A stretch of 6,561 nt of DNA from Ardenticatenia bacterium (GCA_026983935.1 JALSTC010000801.1:1-6561), one strand, 5' to 3'. Counted from the stretch's first letter, positions 1-5,833 are shown. Made by a program: numbers and translations. Notes: generated by a model from the sequence alone, not told the origin.

Positions 1-525
1 TCCGGCGGCAGCGCGCCGCCGCTGGATATGCTGCTGCTGCAGGCGCTCATCGGGATGATCGTGATTGGCGTGCTGCTGCGGTTGGCAGGGCGCGGCACTG
101 TGCAGGATGCATCTGCGCTGCGGCTGCGCCGCTGGGAATGGCCTTTTGTCGGCGGGGTGCTGGCAGCGGCGTTTCTGGCCGGGCCATCGCGCGGCGTGCT
201 GTCCACGGAGGCAAACGCGGCGCTGGGGGCGCTGCTGGGCTATTTGATCGGTGTGCTGTACTTTCAACGTGGGCTGTGGAGCAGGCCGCTCCTGAGCCGT
301 CTGCTGCCGCCGCAGCCGGTCACATTGCAGACGTACACCCTCTATACGGCAGCATTGGTGCTGCCTGCCGCGCTGGGCTATCTCCTCCCCGGCGGCGGCC
401 CGGCAGATGTGGCGATGCAGGCGCTGACGGCGATCTTCACAGCGTTTGGCGTGGTATGGCTGCCGGGGACATCGCTGGCGCTTGGGCTGCGGGCGTATGT
501 CAGGCTCTACCGGCGGGCGAGATGA
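1..525 (+). CDS. Multi-spanning membrane protein, 3' part (5'-truncated by window)
   Basis: The frame is open from the first base and ends at a TGA at 523-525. An in-frame ATG lies at 28, but the bases before it are GC-rich with no purine-rich ribosome site, so the gene more likely starts upstream of the window. The visible part is very hydrophobic. Counted from that ATG, likely membrane segments are near residues 2-19, 38-53, 62-80, 103-119 and 125-155, with a basic C-terminal tail (YRRAR) that would favour the cytoplasm. I recognise no family motif and no catalytic residue. The stop is 7 bases before the start of the GTPase gene, so the two are probably co-transcribed and may be translationally coupled. 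That suggests, but does not show, a shared role at the membrane. Alternatively the complete gene is the 165-residue frame from base 28. Confidence 0.6.
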   Translation, partial: SGGSAPPLDMLLLQALIGMIVIGVLLRLAGRGTVQDASALRLRRWEWPFVGGVLAAAFLAGPSRGVLSTEANAALGALLGYLIGVLYFQRGLWSRPLLSRLLPPQPVTLQTYTLYTAALVLPAALGYLLPGGGPADVAMQALTAIFTAFGVVWLPGTSLALGLRAYVRLYRRAR

Positions 526-532
526 GCGAATC

Positions 533-1066
533 GTGTTGAACAAAACAACCGACCGGGCTTTCATATTCATCGCCGGGCCGTTCGGCGCGGGGAAGAGCGC
601 GTTCATTGCCGCAGTCAGCGATCCGGGCCGCACGGCGCGCACGATCACGCGCGTGGTGGGCGGCCAGCGCTGGCGCTATGACTATGGACGCATCACCGTG
701 GCCGACGACCTGGCGGTGCATTTACTGGCGCATCCCGGCGCGCGGCGCTTCGACGTCGCCCGTGAACTGCCGCCCGGCACGCTGGGCTGTGTGCTGCTGG
801 TCAGCAGCGTGGAGCCGGAGACGTTCCGCGAGGCCAGGGCAATGATGACGCACTGCCTGTCCCGCTGTCCTGTACCTTTCATCGTGGCGGCCAGCAAACA
901 GGATCACCCCGACGCATTGAGCCTGCCCGATGTCCGCGCCGCGCTGATGGTGCCGCCGGAAGTGCCGCTCGTACCCTGTGTGGCAACGGATGGCGATTCC
1001 GTGCGGCGCGTGTTGATCCGGCTGCTGCATGAAGTGATCAGCCGCCTGGGAGATGAGACGCAGTAG
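533..1066 (+). CDS. Small Ras-like GTPase, COG2229 / MglA-like family
   Basis: A 177-residue cytoplasmic P-loop protein. Counting from the GTG at 533, the Walker A loop GPFGAGKS is at residues 15-22. The YDYGRITV block (49-56) matches the DFGRI-type segment typical of COG2229 GTPases. The G3 region reads HPGARRF (67-73), where the family usually has TPGQ-R/ERF. The G4 region reads SKQD (121-124), where NKxD/NQxD is usual. The C-terminal PPEVPLVPC (141-149) also fits the family. Members act as nucleotide switches, often beside roadblock/LC7 proteins or sensor kinases; no such partner is visible here. An ATG at 446 in the same frame would add 29 residues, but it overlaps the upstream gene and lies far ahead of the P-loop. 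GTG 533 (or TTG 536) leaves a normal short N-terminus and lies just after the previous stop. The altered G3 and G4 residues make the true GTPase activity uncertain. Confidence 0.82.
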   Translation: MLNKTTDRAFIFIAGPFGAGKSAFIAAVSDPGRTARTITRVVGGQRWRYDYGRITVADDLAVHLLAHPGARRFDVARELPPGTLGCVLLVSSVEPETFREARAMMTHCLSRCPVPFIVAASKQDHPDALSLPDVRAALMVPPEVPLVPCVATDGDSVRRVLIRLLHEVISRLGDETQ

Positions 1067-1129
1067 CGGCGGGCGCCGACCGATCACTGGTATGCTGCGC
1101 GTCTGACATGATCGGTCGGAGCAGCCGCT
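1065..1129. terminator. Inverted repeat between convergent genes, candidate bidirectional terminator
   Basis: A perfect 11-base inverted repeat, CCGACCGATCA at 1076-1086 and TGATCGGTCGG at 1109-1119, is flanked by a second pair, AGCGGC at 1065-1070 and GCCGCT at 1124-1129. Together they can form a long interrupted hairpin with a 22-base loop. It fills the gap between the 3' ends of the GTPase gene (+) and the protease gene (-), the expected place for a shared terminator. Neither side has a clear T-run and the loop is long, so it is not a textbook intrinsic terminator. It could instead be an mRNA-stabilising hairpin or a protein-binding palindrome. Confidence 0.45.
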
Positions 1130-1136
1130 GTTATCC

Positions 1137-2327
1137 TCACGCCTCGCCAACGACGACGGGAACATCCATTTGTTCACCATCACGGTAGATGGTCACGGTT
1201 ACGGTGTCGCCGGGGCGCGTGTTGTTCTCCAGGAAGAGCGTCAATTCGTCGCGTGTACTGATCGGCTGGCCGTTGACCGCGGTGATGATATCCCCGCCGA
1301 CGAAATAGCGCCGAAAGCCCTGCTGCCGCACTTCTGCCGCCTGCAGGCCCGCGTTGTCCGCCGGGCCGCCGCGCGTGAGGCCGACGATCAACAGGCCGTG
1401 CTGCGGCCCGGATTCCGAGGGCCGAATCTGGTAGCCCAGTTCGCCGACCTGAATACCCAGCGAGGGATGGCGGTAGCGGCCTTCGGCCAGCAGTGCCGGG
1501 AGGACGCGGTTGATGATGTCTATGGGCACGGCAAAGCCGATGCCGACCGAACCGCCCGACGGGGAGCGGATGGATGTATTGATGCCGATGACCTCTCCGC
1601 GCGAATTGAGCAGCGGCCCGCCGGAATTACCCGGATTGATCGCGGCATCGGTCTGGATCACGTTCCCGACCAGCAGGCCCGATGCCGACTCAATTGTCCG
1701 GCCCAGCGCGCTGATCACGCCTGTGGTCAGCGTCCGATCCAGCCCGAAGGGATTGCCGATGGCCAGCACGCGCTGCCCGACGCGCAGCATGCCTGAGATG
1801 CTCAACGGGATGGGCGCGGCATTGACTTTGTTCGCGTCCACCTGAAGCACGGCCAGATCATAGTAGGAATCAGCGCCGACGACCTGTGCTGCCAGTGAGG
1901 TGCCGTCGGCCAGCAGAACTTCGATCTCGTTGGCATTTTCGATCACATGCCAGTTGGTGACGATATGCCCCTGTGTGTCATAGATGAATCCGGAACCCGT
2001 GCCTTCCTGCGGCACAACACCCCGGAAAAAATCCACCACCTGCGTGCGGCTGGTGATATGCACGACCGACGGACTGACGCGGTCGTAGATTTCGGAAATG
2101 AGGGTTTCTTCCGCCTCCAGCAGGGCCAGCATGTCGTCGGTGGTGGGCAGCGGTGTGGCGGGGGCTGGCTGTACGACGGTCGCGGGCGGGGGGGCTGTCG
2201 TGGCGGTGGCGAGCGTATTGGCGGCTGCCTGCCCGGTGCTCCAGGCCGCGCCCAGCACGAACACCAGCGCCAGACTGATCAGCCATACACCGCCGAAAAT
2301 CGCGGCGAAAAGGAATCTGCGGCTCAT
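1137..2327 (-). CDS. htrA: HtrA/DegP-type serine protease (S1C) with one PDZ domain, membrane-anchored
   Basis: A 396-residue ATP-independent envelope protease/chaperone that would degrade or hold misfolded exported proteins. Residues 1-4 are basic-leaning and about 5-29 form a hydrophobic signal anchor. An Ala/Pro/Thr-rich linker (about 34-63) would carry the catalytic part outside the membrane. The trypsin-like domain (about 80-280) shows the full catalytic triad: His127 in TNWHVIEN, Asp157 in YYDLAVLQ and Ser235 in NPGNSGGPLL. One PDZ domain occupies about 288-392, with the usual insertion before VGGDIITAVNGQ. The length and single PDZ match the DegS/HhoA-like layout rather than two-PDZ DegP. 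The ATG at 2327 is supported by an AGGAGG site 9 bases upstream. It lies 71 bases downstream of a same-strand small gene and may be read from that gene's promoter, because I see no convincing promoter in the gap. The general symbol is used; the exact orthologue class is not determined. Confidence 0.95.
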   Translation of the reverse strand: MSRRFLFAAIFGGVWLISLALVFVLGAAWSTGQAAANTLATATTAPPPATVVQPAPATPLPTTDDMLALLEAEETLISEIYDRVSPSVVHITSRTQVVDFFRGVVPQEGTGSGFIYDTQGHIVTNWHVIENANEIEVLLADGTSLAAQVVGADSYYDLAVLQVDANKVNAAPIPLSISGMLRVGQRVLAIGNPFGLDRTLTTGVISALGRTIESASGLLVGNVIQTDAAINPGNSGGPLLNSRGEVIGINTSIRSPSGGSVGIGFAVPIDIINRVLPALLAEGRYRHPSLGIQVGELGYQIRPSESGPQHGLLIVGLTRGGPADNAGLQAAEVRQQGFRRYFVGGDIITAVNGQPISTRDELTLFLENNTRPGDTVTVTIYRDGEQMDVPVVVGEA

Positions 2328-2336
2328 GAGACGATG

Positions 2337-2342
2337 CCTCCT
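2337..2342 (-). promoter_or_regulatory. Ribosome binding site of the HtrA gene
   Basis: On the minus strand this reads AGGAGG, a full Shine-Dalgarno core, 9 bases before the ATG at 2327. It fixes the protease start. Confidence 0.8.
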
Positions 2343-2395
2343 GTGGCTGTTGATCTGTCTCTATGATACCGCCAGATTGCTGTCCAGGGTGTGTT

Positions 2396-2415
2396 TGCTC
2401 AGTGGTGGTTGAGCA
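2396..2415. other. Small inverted repeat across the stop codon of the 130-residue gene
   Basis: TGCTCA (2396-2401) and TGAGCA (2410-2415) form a perfect 6-base stem with an 8-base loop. It straddles the stop of the leftward small gene, ahead of the HtrA gene. No T-run follows in either direction, so termination is unlikely. It may be a weak processing or stability hairpin in a shared transcript, or chance. Confidence 0.25.
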
Positions 2416-2791
2416 CGTCAGGGTGGGCCTTGATCCATTCCTCCATCCGCCGGTTCAGGTCGGAGAGGTACTGGGCCTGGCTCAGTGTGTCCCACCACTT
2501 ATCGGAACGCAGCACAGATTCTGCCGAACCGTCCCGACTTTCGGCATGTTCGCTTTCAATCTGCCGCTGCTTGATGCGCCCCTGCAGCAGCGCCATCGCC
2601 GGGTCATGGGCGTAGGCAGCAAGCTCTTCCACCAGCTCCCGATTCTTACGCACCGTTTCCAGTTCGAGCCGCAGCCCCTTACTGTGTGGATCGTCTGAAT
2701 CGTAATTGCGCAGCGCATTTTCCAGGCGCTGGATATTGTGTTCAAGTTCGGATAGCTCTTTGCTGAAGAAAGTCTTGGCTCCCTCGGCCAT
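2399..2791 (-). CDS. Hypothetical 130-residue helical (coiled-coil-like) protein
   Basis: I do not recognise the family. The protein is charged and strongly helical. Heptad-like stretches run at about residues 11-30 (KELSELEHNI, QRLENALRN) and 37-60 (KGLRLELETV, RKNRELVEEL). A short polar hinge follows, then a C-terminal helix with conserved-looking tryptophans (W99, W100, W119). There is no signal peptide or membrane segment, so it is expected in the cytoplasm. The ATG at 2791 is preceded 6 bases upstream by GAGGG (complement of 2798-2802) and by a good promoter, so the gene is probably real. It is followed in the same direction by the HtrA gene after 71 bases, making a possible two-gene unit. 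No function can be assigned; a scaffold or adaptor role would be a guess from helix content alone. Confidence 0.75.
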   Translation of the reverse strand: MAEGAKTFFSKELSELEHNIQRLENALRNYDSDDPHSKGLRLELETVRKNRELVEELAAYAHDPAMALLQGRIKQRQIESEHAESRDGSAESVLRSDKWWDTLSQAQYLSDLNRRMEEWIKAHPDVLNHH

Positions 2792-2821
2792 AGGTATCCC
2801 TCATCTTTAATGATCGATTGG

Positions 2822-2850
2822 AGCTTAGCACCTCCAGAATCGCGTGTCAA
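2822..2850 (-). promoter_or_regulatory. Leftward sigma-70-type promoter for the 130-residue gene and possibly htrA
   Basis: On the minus strand there is a perfect -35 TTGACA (complement of 2845-2850), a 17-base spacer, and a -10 TAAGCT (complement of 2822-2827), which matches consensus at 3 of 6 positions including the key first A and last T. The predicted start near 2815 gives a leader of about 24 bases that contains the GAGGG ribosome site. Confidence 0.65.
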
Positions 2851-2860
2851 GCATCACCGG

Positions 2861-2885
2861 AGCGTTCTAACGGCGTTCTGACGCT
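2861..2885. repeat. Tandem 11-base repeat with palindromic ends, candidate operator
   Basis: GCGTTCTAACG (2862-2872) is followed directly by GCGTTCTGACG (2873-2883), differing at one base. The stretch also has palindromic outer ends (AGCGT at 2861-2865, ACGCT at 2881-2885) and a palindromic core (AACG-G-CGTT at 2869-2877). It lies about 46-70 bases upstream of the predicted start of the leftward promoter, a place where activators bind. It resembles a degenerate GAAC/GTTC pair with spacing one base short, so it is not called a second SOS box. Confidence 0.35.
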
Positions 2886-2929
2886 GGCTGCTGCTGCCCG
2901 CGTGCCCCGGTCAGATGCCCACTCCGGCC

Positions 2930-2958
2930 TTGTCCACCGCCGGATTTTGCCGTACAAT
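2930..2958 (+). promoter_or_regulatory. Rightward sigma-70-type promoter of the SRAP gene
   Basis: A -35 TTGTCC (2930-2935, 4 of 6 matches), a 17-base spacer and a -10 TACAAT (2953-2958, 5 of 6 matches). The predicted start near 2965 is 34 bases ahead of the ATG at 2999. An SOS box lies immediately downstream. The promoter also argues against a translation start at 2915, which would lie upstream of the transcript. Confidence 0.65.
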
Positions 2959-2971
2959 TGAGATGGTGTTT

Positions 2972-2985
2972 CGAACAAATGTTCC
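2972..2985. promoter_or_regulatory. SOS box (LexA operator), Gram-positive type
   Basis: CGAACAAATGTTCC fits the Bacillus/Actinobacteria-type SOS consensus CGAACRNRYGTTYC at every position, with the GAAC-N4-GTTC core. It spans about +8 to +21 relative to the predicted transcription start and ends 13 bases before the ATG of the SRAP gene, where a bound repressor would block transcription. The SRAP family is named for its association with SOS genes, which agrees with the site. LexA binding is inferred from sequence only. Confidence 0.75.
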
Positions 2986-2998
2986 TGCGAGGTGGACG

Positions 2999-3691
2999 AT
3001 GTGCGGCAGGATAACGCTGACGGCTGACCCGGAGATCATTCAGATGGCCTTTGCGCTCGATTCTATTCCTGGGGACTACAGGCCGCACTACAACATCGCG
3101 CCGACGCAGCCCGTGCTCGCGCTGACGAACGAAGGCGGGCGAGAGGCGCAGTATCTGCGCTGGGGATTGATCCCCTCCTGGTCGAAGGACCCGCGCATCG
3201 GCAGCCGCCTGATCAATGCCCGCGCCGAAACGCTGGCAGAGAAGCCGTCTTTCCGTCACGCCTTCCGGCGGCGGCGCTGCGTGATCTTCGCCGATGGCTT
3301 TTATGAGTGGCAGCGTGTGGGTAAGCACAAGCGCCCGATGTACATCCGTCTGCATGAGGGCGAACCATTCGCGCTGGCGGGGCTGTGGGAGGTGTGGAAG
3401 CCGCCGACAGGCGATGAATGGCTCCGCACCTGTACGATCATCACGACGCCGCCCAACGCTTTTCTGGCGTCCATCCACAATCGGATGCCCGCCATCCTCG
3501 ACCGTGCAGCGGTGGAGCGCTGGCTGACGCCGGGTGAACTGTCCCCGGCGGAACTGATGCCGCTGCTGCGCCCCTATCCAGACGAAGCGGCCCTTTCCGC
3601 TTATGAGGTGTCGCGGCTGGTCAACAGCCCGGCCAACGACTCACCGGCCTGCATTGAGCCGGTGAATAACGGCGGGGAAGCTCCTGTTTGA
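2999..3691 (+). CDS. yedK: SRAP-family abasic-site shield protein (YedK/HMCES-like)
   Basis: A 230-residue cytoplasmic SOS response-associated peptidase-fold protein, close in size to E. coli YedK (about 222). Family members crosslink through the N-terminal cysteine to abasic sites in single-stranded DNA, which protects the lesion during replication. The key residues are all present: Cys2 (MCGRITL), exposed as residue 1 once Met is removed; Asn32 in YNIAPTQ; Asn73 and Arg75 in INARAET; Glu103 in DGFYEW; and His160 in HNRMPAIL. A longer frame opens at 2915, but only the ATG at 2999 places cysteine at position 2, follows a GAGGTG ribosome site (2989-2994), and lies downstream of the predicted promoter. 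The perfect SOS box at 2972-2985 predicts LexA control and induction by DNA damage. The gene is probably expressed alone: the upstream gene is divergent, and the next gene has its own candidate promoter 58 bases after this stop. The catalytic set is intact and nothing suggests truncation. Confidence 0.96.
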   Translation: MCGRITLTADPEIIQMAFALDSIPGDYRPHYNIAPTQPVLALTNEGGREAQYLRWGLIPSWSKDPRIGSRLINARAETLAEKPSFRHAFRRRRCVIFADGFYEWQRVGKHKRPMYIRLHEGEPFALAGLWEVWKPPTGDEWLRTCTIITTPPNAFLASIHNRMPAILDRAAVERWLTPGELSPAELMPLLRPYPDEAALSAYEVSRLVNSPANDSPACIEPVNNGGEAPV

Positions 3692-3748
3692 GGACAGTAC
3701 AGCAGACGAAGCGGTGGGTGTTTGATCCCGGTGACTGCGGCGGTGCGC

Positions 3749-3776
3749 TTGCAAATCGCACAGGTCGTGGTATACC
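3749..3776 (+). promoter_or_regulatory. Sigma-70-type promoter of the Usp-DUF389 gene
   Basis: A -35 TTGCAA (3749-3754, 4 of 6), a 16-base spacer and a -10 TATACC (3771-3776, 4 of 6). The predicted start is near 3783, about 30 bases before the ATG at 3813. It lies in the 121-base gap after the SRAP gene, so the downstream gene can be expressed independently of SOS control. Confidence 0.5.
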
Positions 3777-3812
3777 GGGGGCGGTTTGTTTCCGTCAGGT
3801 GGAAAGGCCGCT

Positions 3813-5624
3813 ATGAACACCCAACAGCATGAACTGCCATCCGTCGCCGCGCGGGTTCTGGTGCCCGTTGCCAACCCGACCACCGCTGAGGGACTGCTGC
3901 GGCTGGCGCTGTCTCTGGTGGATGAGGGCGGGCGTGTGATAGCCGTTTACGTGACGCTGCTGAATGCCGAGCCGCGTCCGGGTGTCCAGGAAAAGCTGGA
4001 AGCCGTCATTCAGAAGCTCACCGAAGAGGGCGGGGCGGTTGAGCTGGTCACCGATCTGGCAACCAGCATCGCACGGGGCATCCTGGATATTGCGCAGGAG
4101 CGCAGCGCCGATCTGATCGTGCTGGGCATACGCGGTATGCAGCGGGGCAAGGTTGTGCTGGGGCCGGTGGTGGATGCGGTGGCTCGCACTGCGCCCTGCC
4201 ATGTGCTGGTCTATCGGGGCTTGCAGCCGCTGTACGGCGGTCAGGGCTACCAGCGCGTCATCGTCCCGGTGGATGGCAGCAGTAATTCCCGGCTGGCCGC
4301 GCGGATCGGGCTGCGCTTTGCCCGCTTTATCAACGTTCCCCTGACCGCGCTGTACGTCCAGACCGAATCCAGCATGAAGCGCTGGCAGGCGCTGGGCATG
4401 ATCGAGGCCAGCCTGGAAGGGTTGGAAGACGCCACAGACACGCGCAAGATCGTGGTTCACGCCCGCGACGTGGTGAGCGGTATTCTGGGACGTCTCACCG
4501 AGCAGGACCTGGTGATCCTCGGCTTTTCGGAGCAGAGTTCGCTGGATCGCTGGCTGTTCGGCGACATTCCGCAGCGGCTGCTGTCCGGTGTGCCGGGGCC
4601 GTTTATTCTGGTCAAGCAGGCCGTCGGCGAATCGGTGCCCGATCGATTGGGCCATCTTCTCTCCAACCTGATGCCGACGCTGACTCCGGCGGAAGAAGCC
4701 GAAGTCAACCAGATGGCTCAGGAGATGTCCAAACCGACGACAAATTTTTTTGTGCTGGTCATTCTCTCCTGTCTGATTGCGGCCATTGGCCTGCTGCAGA
4801 ACAGCGCGGCGGTGATCATTGGAGCCATGCTGATCGCGCCGCTGATGTCCCCACTGATGGGGTTCGCCGTCGGGCTGACGCAGGGACACCCCCGACTGAT
4901 GCGGACGGCGGCGTGGTCTATGCTGCGCGGCGTGCTGCTCACGCTGATGCTCTCCGCCCTGGTAGGAGGCACCTCGCCGCTCAAGGATGTGACGGTGGAA
5001 ATGCTGGCGCGGGGGCAGCCCACGCTGCTGGACATGGGCGTGGCGCTGTTCTCCGGCGCGGCGGGCGCTTATGCCATGGCCCGGAAGGATATCCCCTCCG
5101 CGCTGGCGGGCGTGGCCATCGCCGCCGCCTTGATGCCGCCGCTTTGCACGGTCGGGCTGGCGCTGGCTTTCGGGGAAGCGACTCTGGCCAGTGGCGCGTT
5201 TCTGCTGTTCCTGACCAACATCGTGTCAATGACGCTGGCGGGCGCGGCGGTATTCCGCTGGCTGGGGATGCGGCTGCGGGCCGGGGCAGATGCCCCTGCG
5301 CGCTACCGCCAGCGTGTGCTGATCTCTCTGGTCGTGCTGGTAATTCTGGCCCTGCCGCTGGCCGGGACACTGCGCAGCGCCTCGATGCAGGCCGTGCGCT
5401 TCGATGCCGTTTCCGGTACATTGCAGGAAACCTTTGGTAATGCCGTGGTCAACGTGCAGCTTCAGGACGGCCCTCCGCTGCATGTGGTGGCCACCGTCCG
5501 GCTGGCAGAAGCGCCGTCGGCGGAAGATGTCGCCGCAGTGCAGGATCGCCTGCACGATCGCCTTGGCGAAGAGGTCCGGTTGGAAGTTGTCGTGTGGCAG
5601 ATGGTCATCCCGCCGGAGCCATGA
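3813..5624 (+). CDS. Fusion protein: two universal stress protein domains plus DUF389 membrane domain
   Basis: A 603-residue protein with a soluble N-terminal half and a membrane C-terminal half. Usp domain 1 covers about residues 13-135 (start VLVPVANP, end LIVLGIRG then CHVLVYRG). Usp domain 2 covers about 147-268 (start VIVPVDGSSNSR, end LVILGFSE then FILVKQ). The Usp ATP-loop pattern G-2x-G-9x-G(S/T) is imperfect: domain 1 has G105-2x-G108-8x-G117 followed by Pro, and domain 2 keeps little of it, so nucleotide binding is uncertain. After a linker come about seven hydrophobic segments (311-330, 332-356, 366-386, 404-423, 428-454, 458-482, 500-519) with the DUF389 hallmarks NSAAVIIGAMLIAPLMSPLMG and ALMPPLCTVG. 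A soluble tail (521-603) ends the protein. DUF389 has no established activity; by analogy with Usp domains attached to transporters, the Usp part may regulate the membrane part. The ATG at 3813 has AAAGG 5-9 bases upstream; a TTG at 3786 in the same frame is less likely. Confidence 0.9.
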   Translation: MNTQQHELPSVAARVLVPVANPTTAEGLLRLALSLVDEGGRVIAVYVTLLNAEPRPGVQEKLEAVIQKLTEEGGAVELVTDLATSIARGILDIAQERSADLIVLGIRGMQRGKVVLGPVVDAVARTAPCHVLVYRGLQPLYGGQGYQRVIVPVDGSSNSRLAARIGLRFARFINVPLTALYVQTESSMKRWQALGMIEASLEGLEDATDTRKIVVHARDVVSGILGRLTEQDLVILGFSEQSSLDRWLFGDIPQRLLSGVPGPFILVKQAVGESVPDRLGHLLSNLMPTLTPAEEAEVNQMAQEMSKPTTNFFVLVILSCLIAAIGLLQNSAAVIIGAMLIAPLMSPLMGFAVGLTQGHPRLMRTAAWSMLRGVLLTLMLSALVGGTSPLKDVTVEMLARGQPTLLDMGVALFSGAAGAYAMARKDIPSALAGVAIAAALMPPLCTVGLALAFGEATLASGAFLLFLTNIVSMTLAGAAVFRWLGMRLRAGADAPARYRQRVLISLVVLVILALPLAGTLRSASMQAVRFDAVSGTLQETFGNAVVNVQLQDGPPLHVVATVRLAEAPSAEDVAAVQDRLHDRLGEEVRLEVVVWQMVIPPEP

Positions 5625-5641
5625 GGCCCTGCCGCTCCCGG
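5613..5641 (+). terminator. Weak candidate terminator at the end of the Usp-DUF389 gene
   Basis: CCGGAGC (5613-5619) can pair with GCTCCCGG (5634-5641) with one bulged C and a 14-base loop containing the stop codon. The T-rich sequence TCTTTGTGACTTTT follows. The arrangement suits termination, but the stem is imperfect and the T-run is broken. Confidence 0.35.
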
Positions 5642-5681
5642 TCTTTGTGACTTTTGTATGAACGATGGCATCAAATAATAC

Positions 5682-5711
5682 TGGAAGCGGACGCTCATTA
5701 TATTCTATAAT
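5682..5711 (+). promoter_or_regulatory. Candidate promoter of the citrate synthase gene
   Basis: A perfect -10 TATAAT (5706-5711) stands out in a short AT-rich patch. The best -35 is weak: TGGAAG (5682-5687, 3 of 6) with an 18-base spacer. The predicted start near 5718 would give a leader of about 130 bases, unusually long for this window. The strong -10 with a poor -35 suggests either an activator or a different true start. Confidence 0.5.
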
Positions 5712-5804
5712 GGCAGGCGTTCGTCTGAATCCAGCTACTGAGGCCGCCCGCATTGCAGCCGGATTTTTCTATCGGCACTGAAGATTCACGGGCAGAGCTG
5801 CATC

Positions 5805-5833
5805 GAACGGTCGCTTTTAATCGTTCTATTTTT
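5805..5833 (+). other. Hairpin plus T-run in the citrate synthase leader
   Basis: GAACG (5805-5809) and CGTTC (5822-5826) form a 5-base stem with a 12-base loop. Two further pairs lie beyond one mismatch, and the run TATTTTT (5827-5833) follows, just ahead of the AAAGGAG ribosome site. The shape is that of a weak attenuator, but the stem is short and could be chance. No known riboswitch was recognised in the leader. Confidence 0.25.

Noticed and set aside
446..532. N-terminal extension of the GTPase from an ATG at 446
   Set aside because: It overlaps the upstream membrane protein gene by 80 bases and its residues look like an out-of-frame reading of that gene. It also pushes the P-loop away from the N-terminus, unlike the family.
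1170..1796. 208-residue plus-strand open frame opposite the HtrA gene
   Set aside because: The opposite strand encodes the complete HtrA catalytic triad and PDZ domain, so this frame is an antisense shadow.
2360..2385. Possible separate htrA promoter (TGGACA and TATCAT on the minus strand)
   Set aside because: The spacer between the two boxes is only 12 bases, too short for a sigma-70 promoter.
2915..2998. Upstream start for the SRAP gene at 2915
   Set aside because: The family needs cysteine at position 2, given only by the ATG at 2999. The extension also runs through the predicted promoter and the SOS box.
3786..3812. TTG start for the Usp-DUF389 gene at 3786
   Set aside because: It would lie almost at the predicted transcription start with no room for a ribosome site. 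The ATG at 3813 has one and gives a normal Usp N-terminus.
3795..4889. 364-residue minus-strand open frame opposite the Usp-DUF389 gene
   Set aside because: Its composition is low-complexity, rich in His, Gln and Arg. It mirrors a gene with clear domains and is a high-GC antisense shadow.
5710..5781. Possible 23-residue leader peptide upstream of citrate synthase
   Set aside because: Its ATG overlaps the predicted -10 box, so it would not be on the transcript, and it has no ribosome site.
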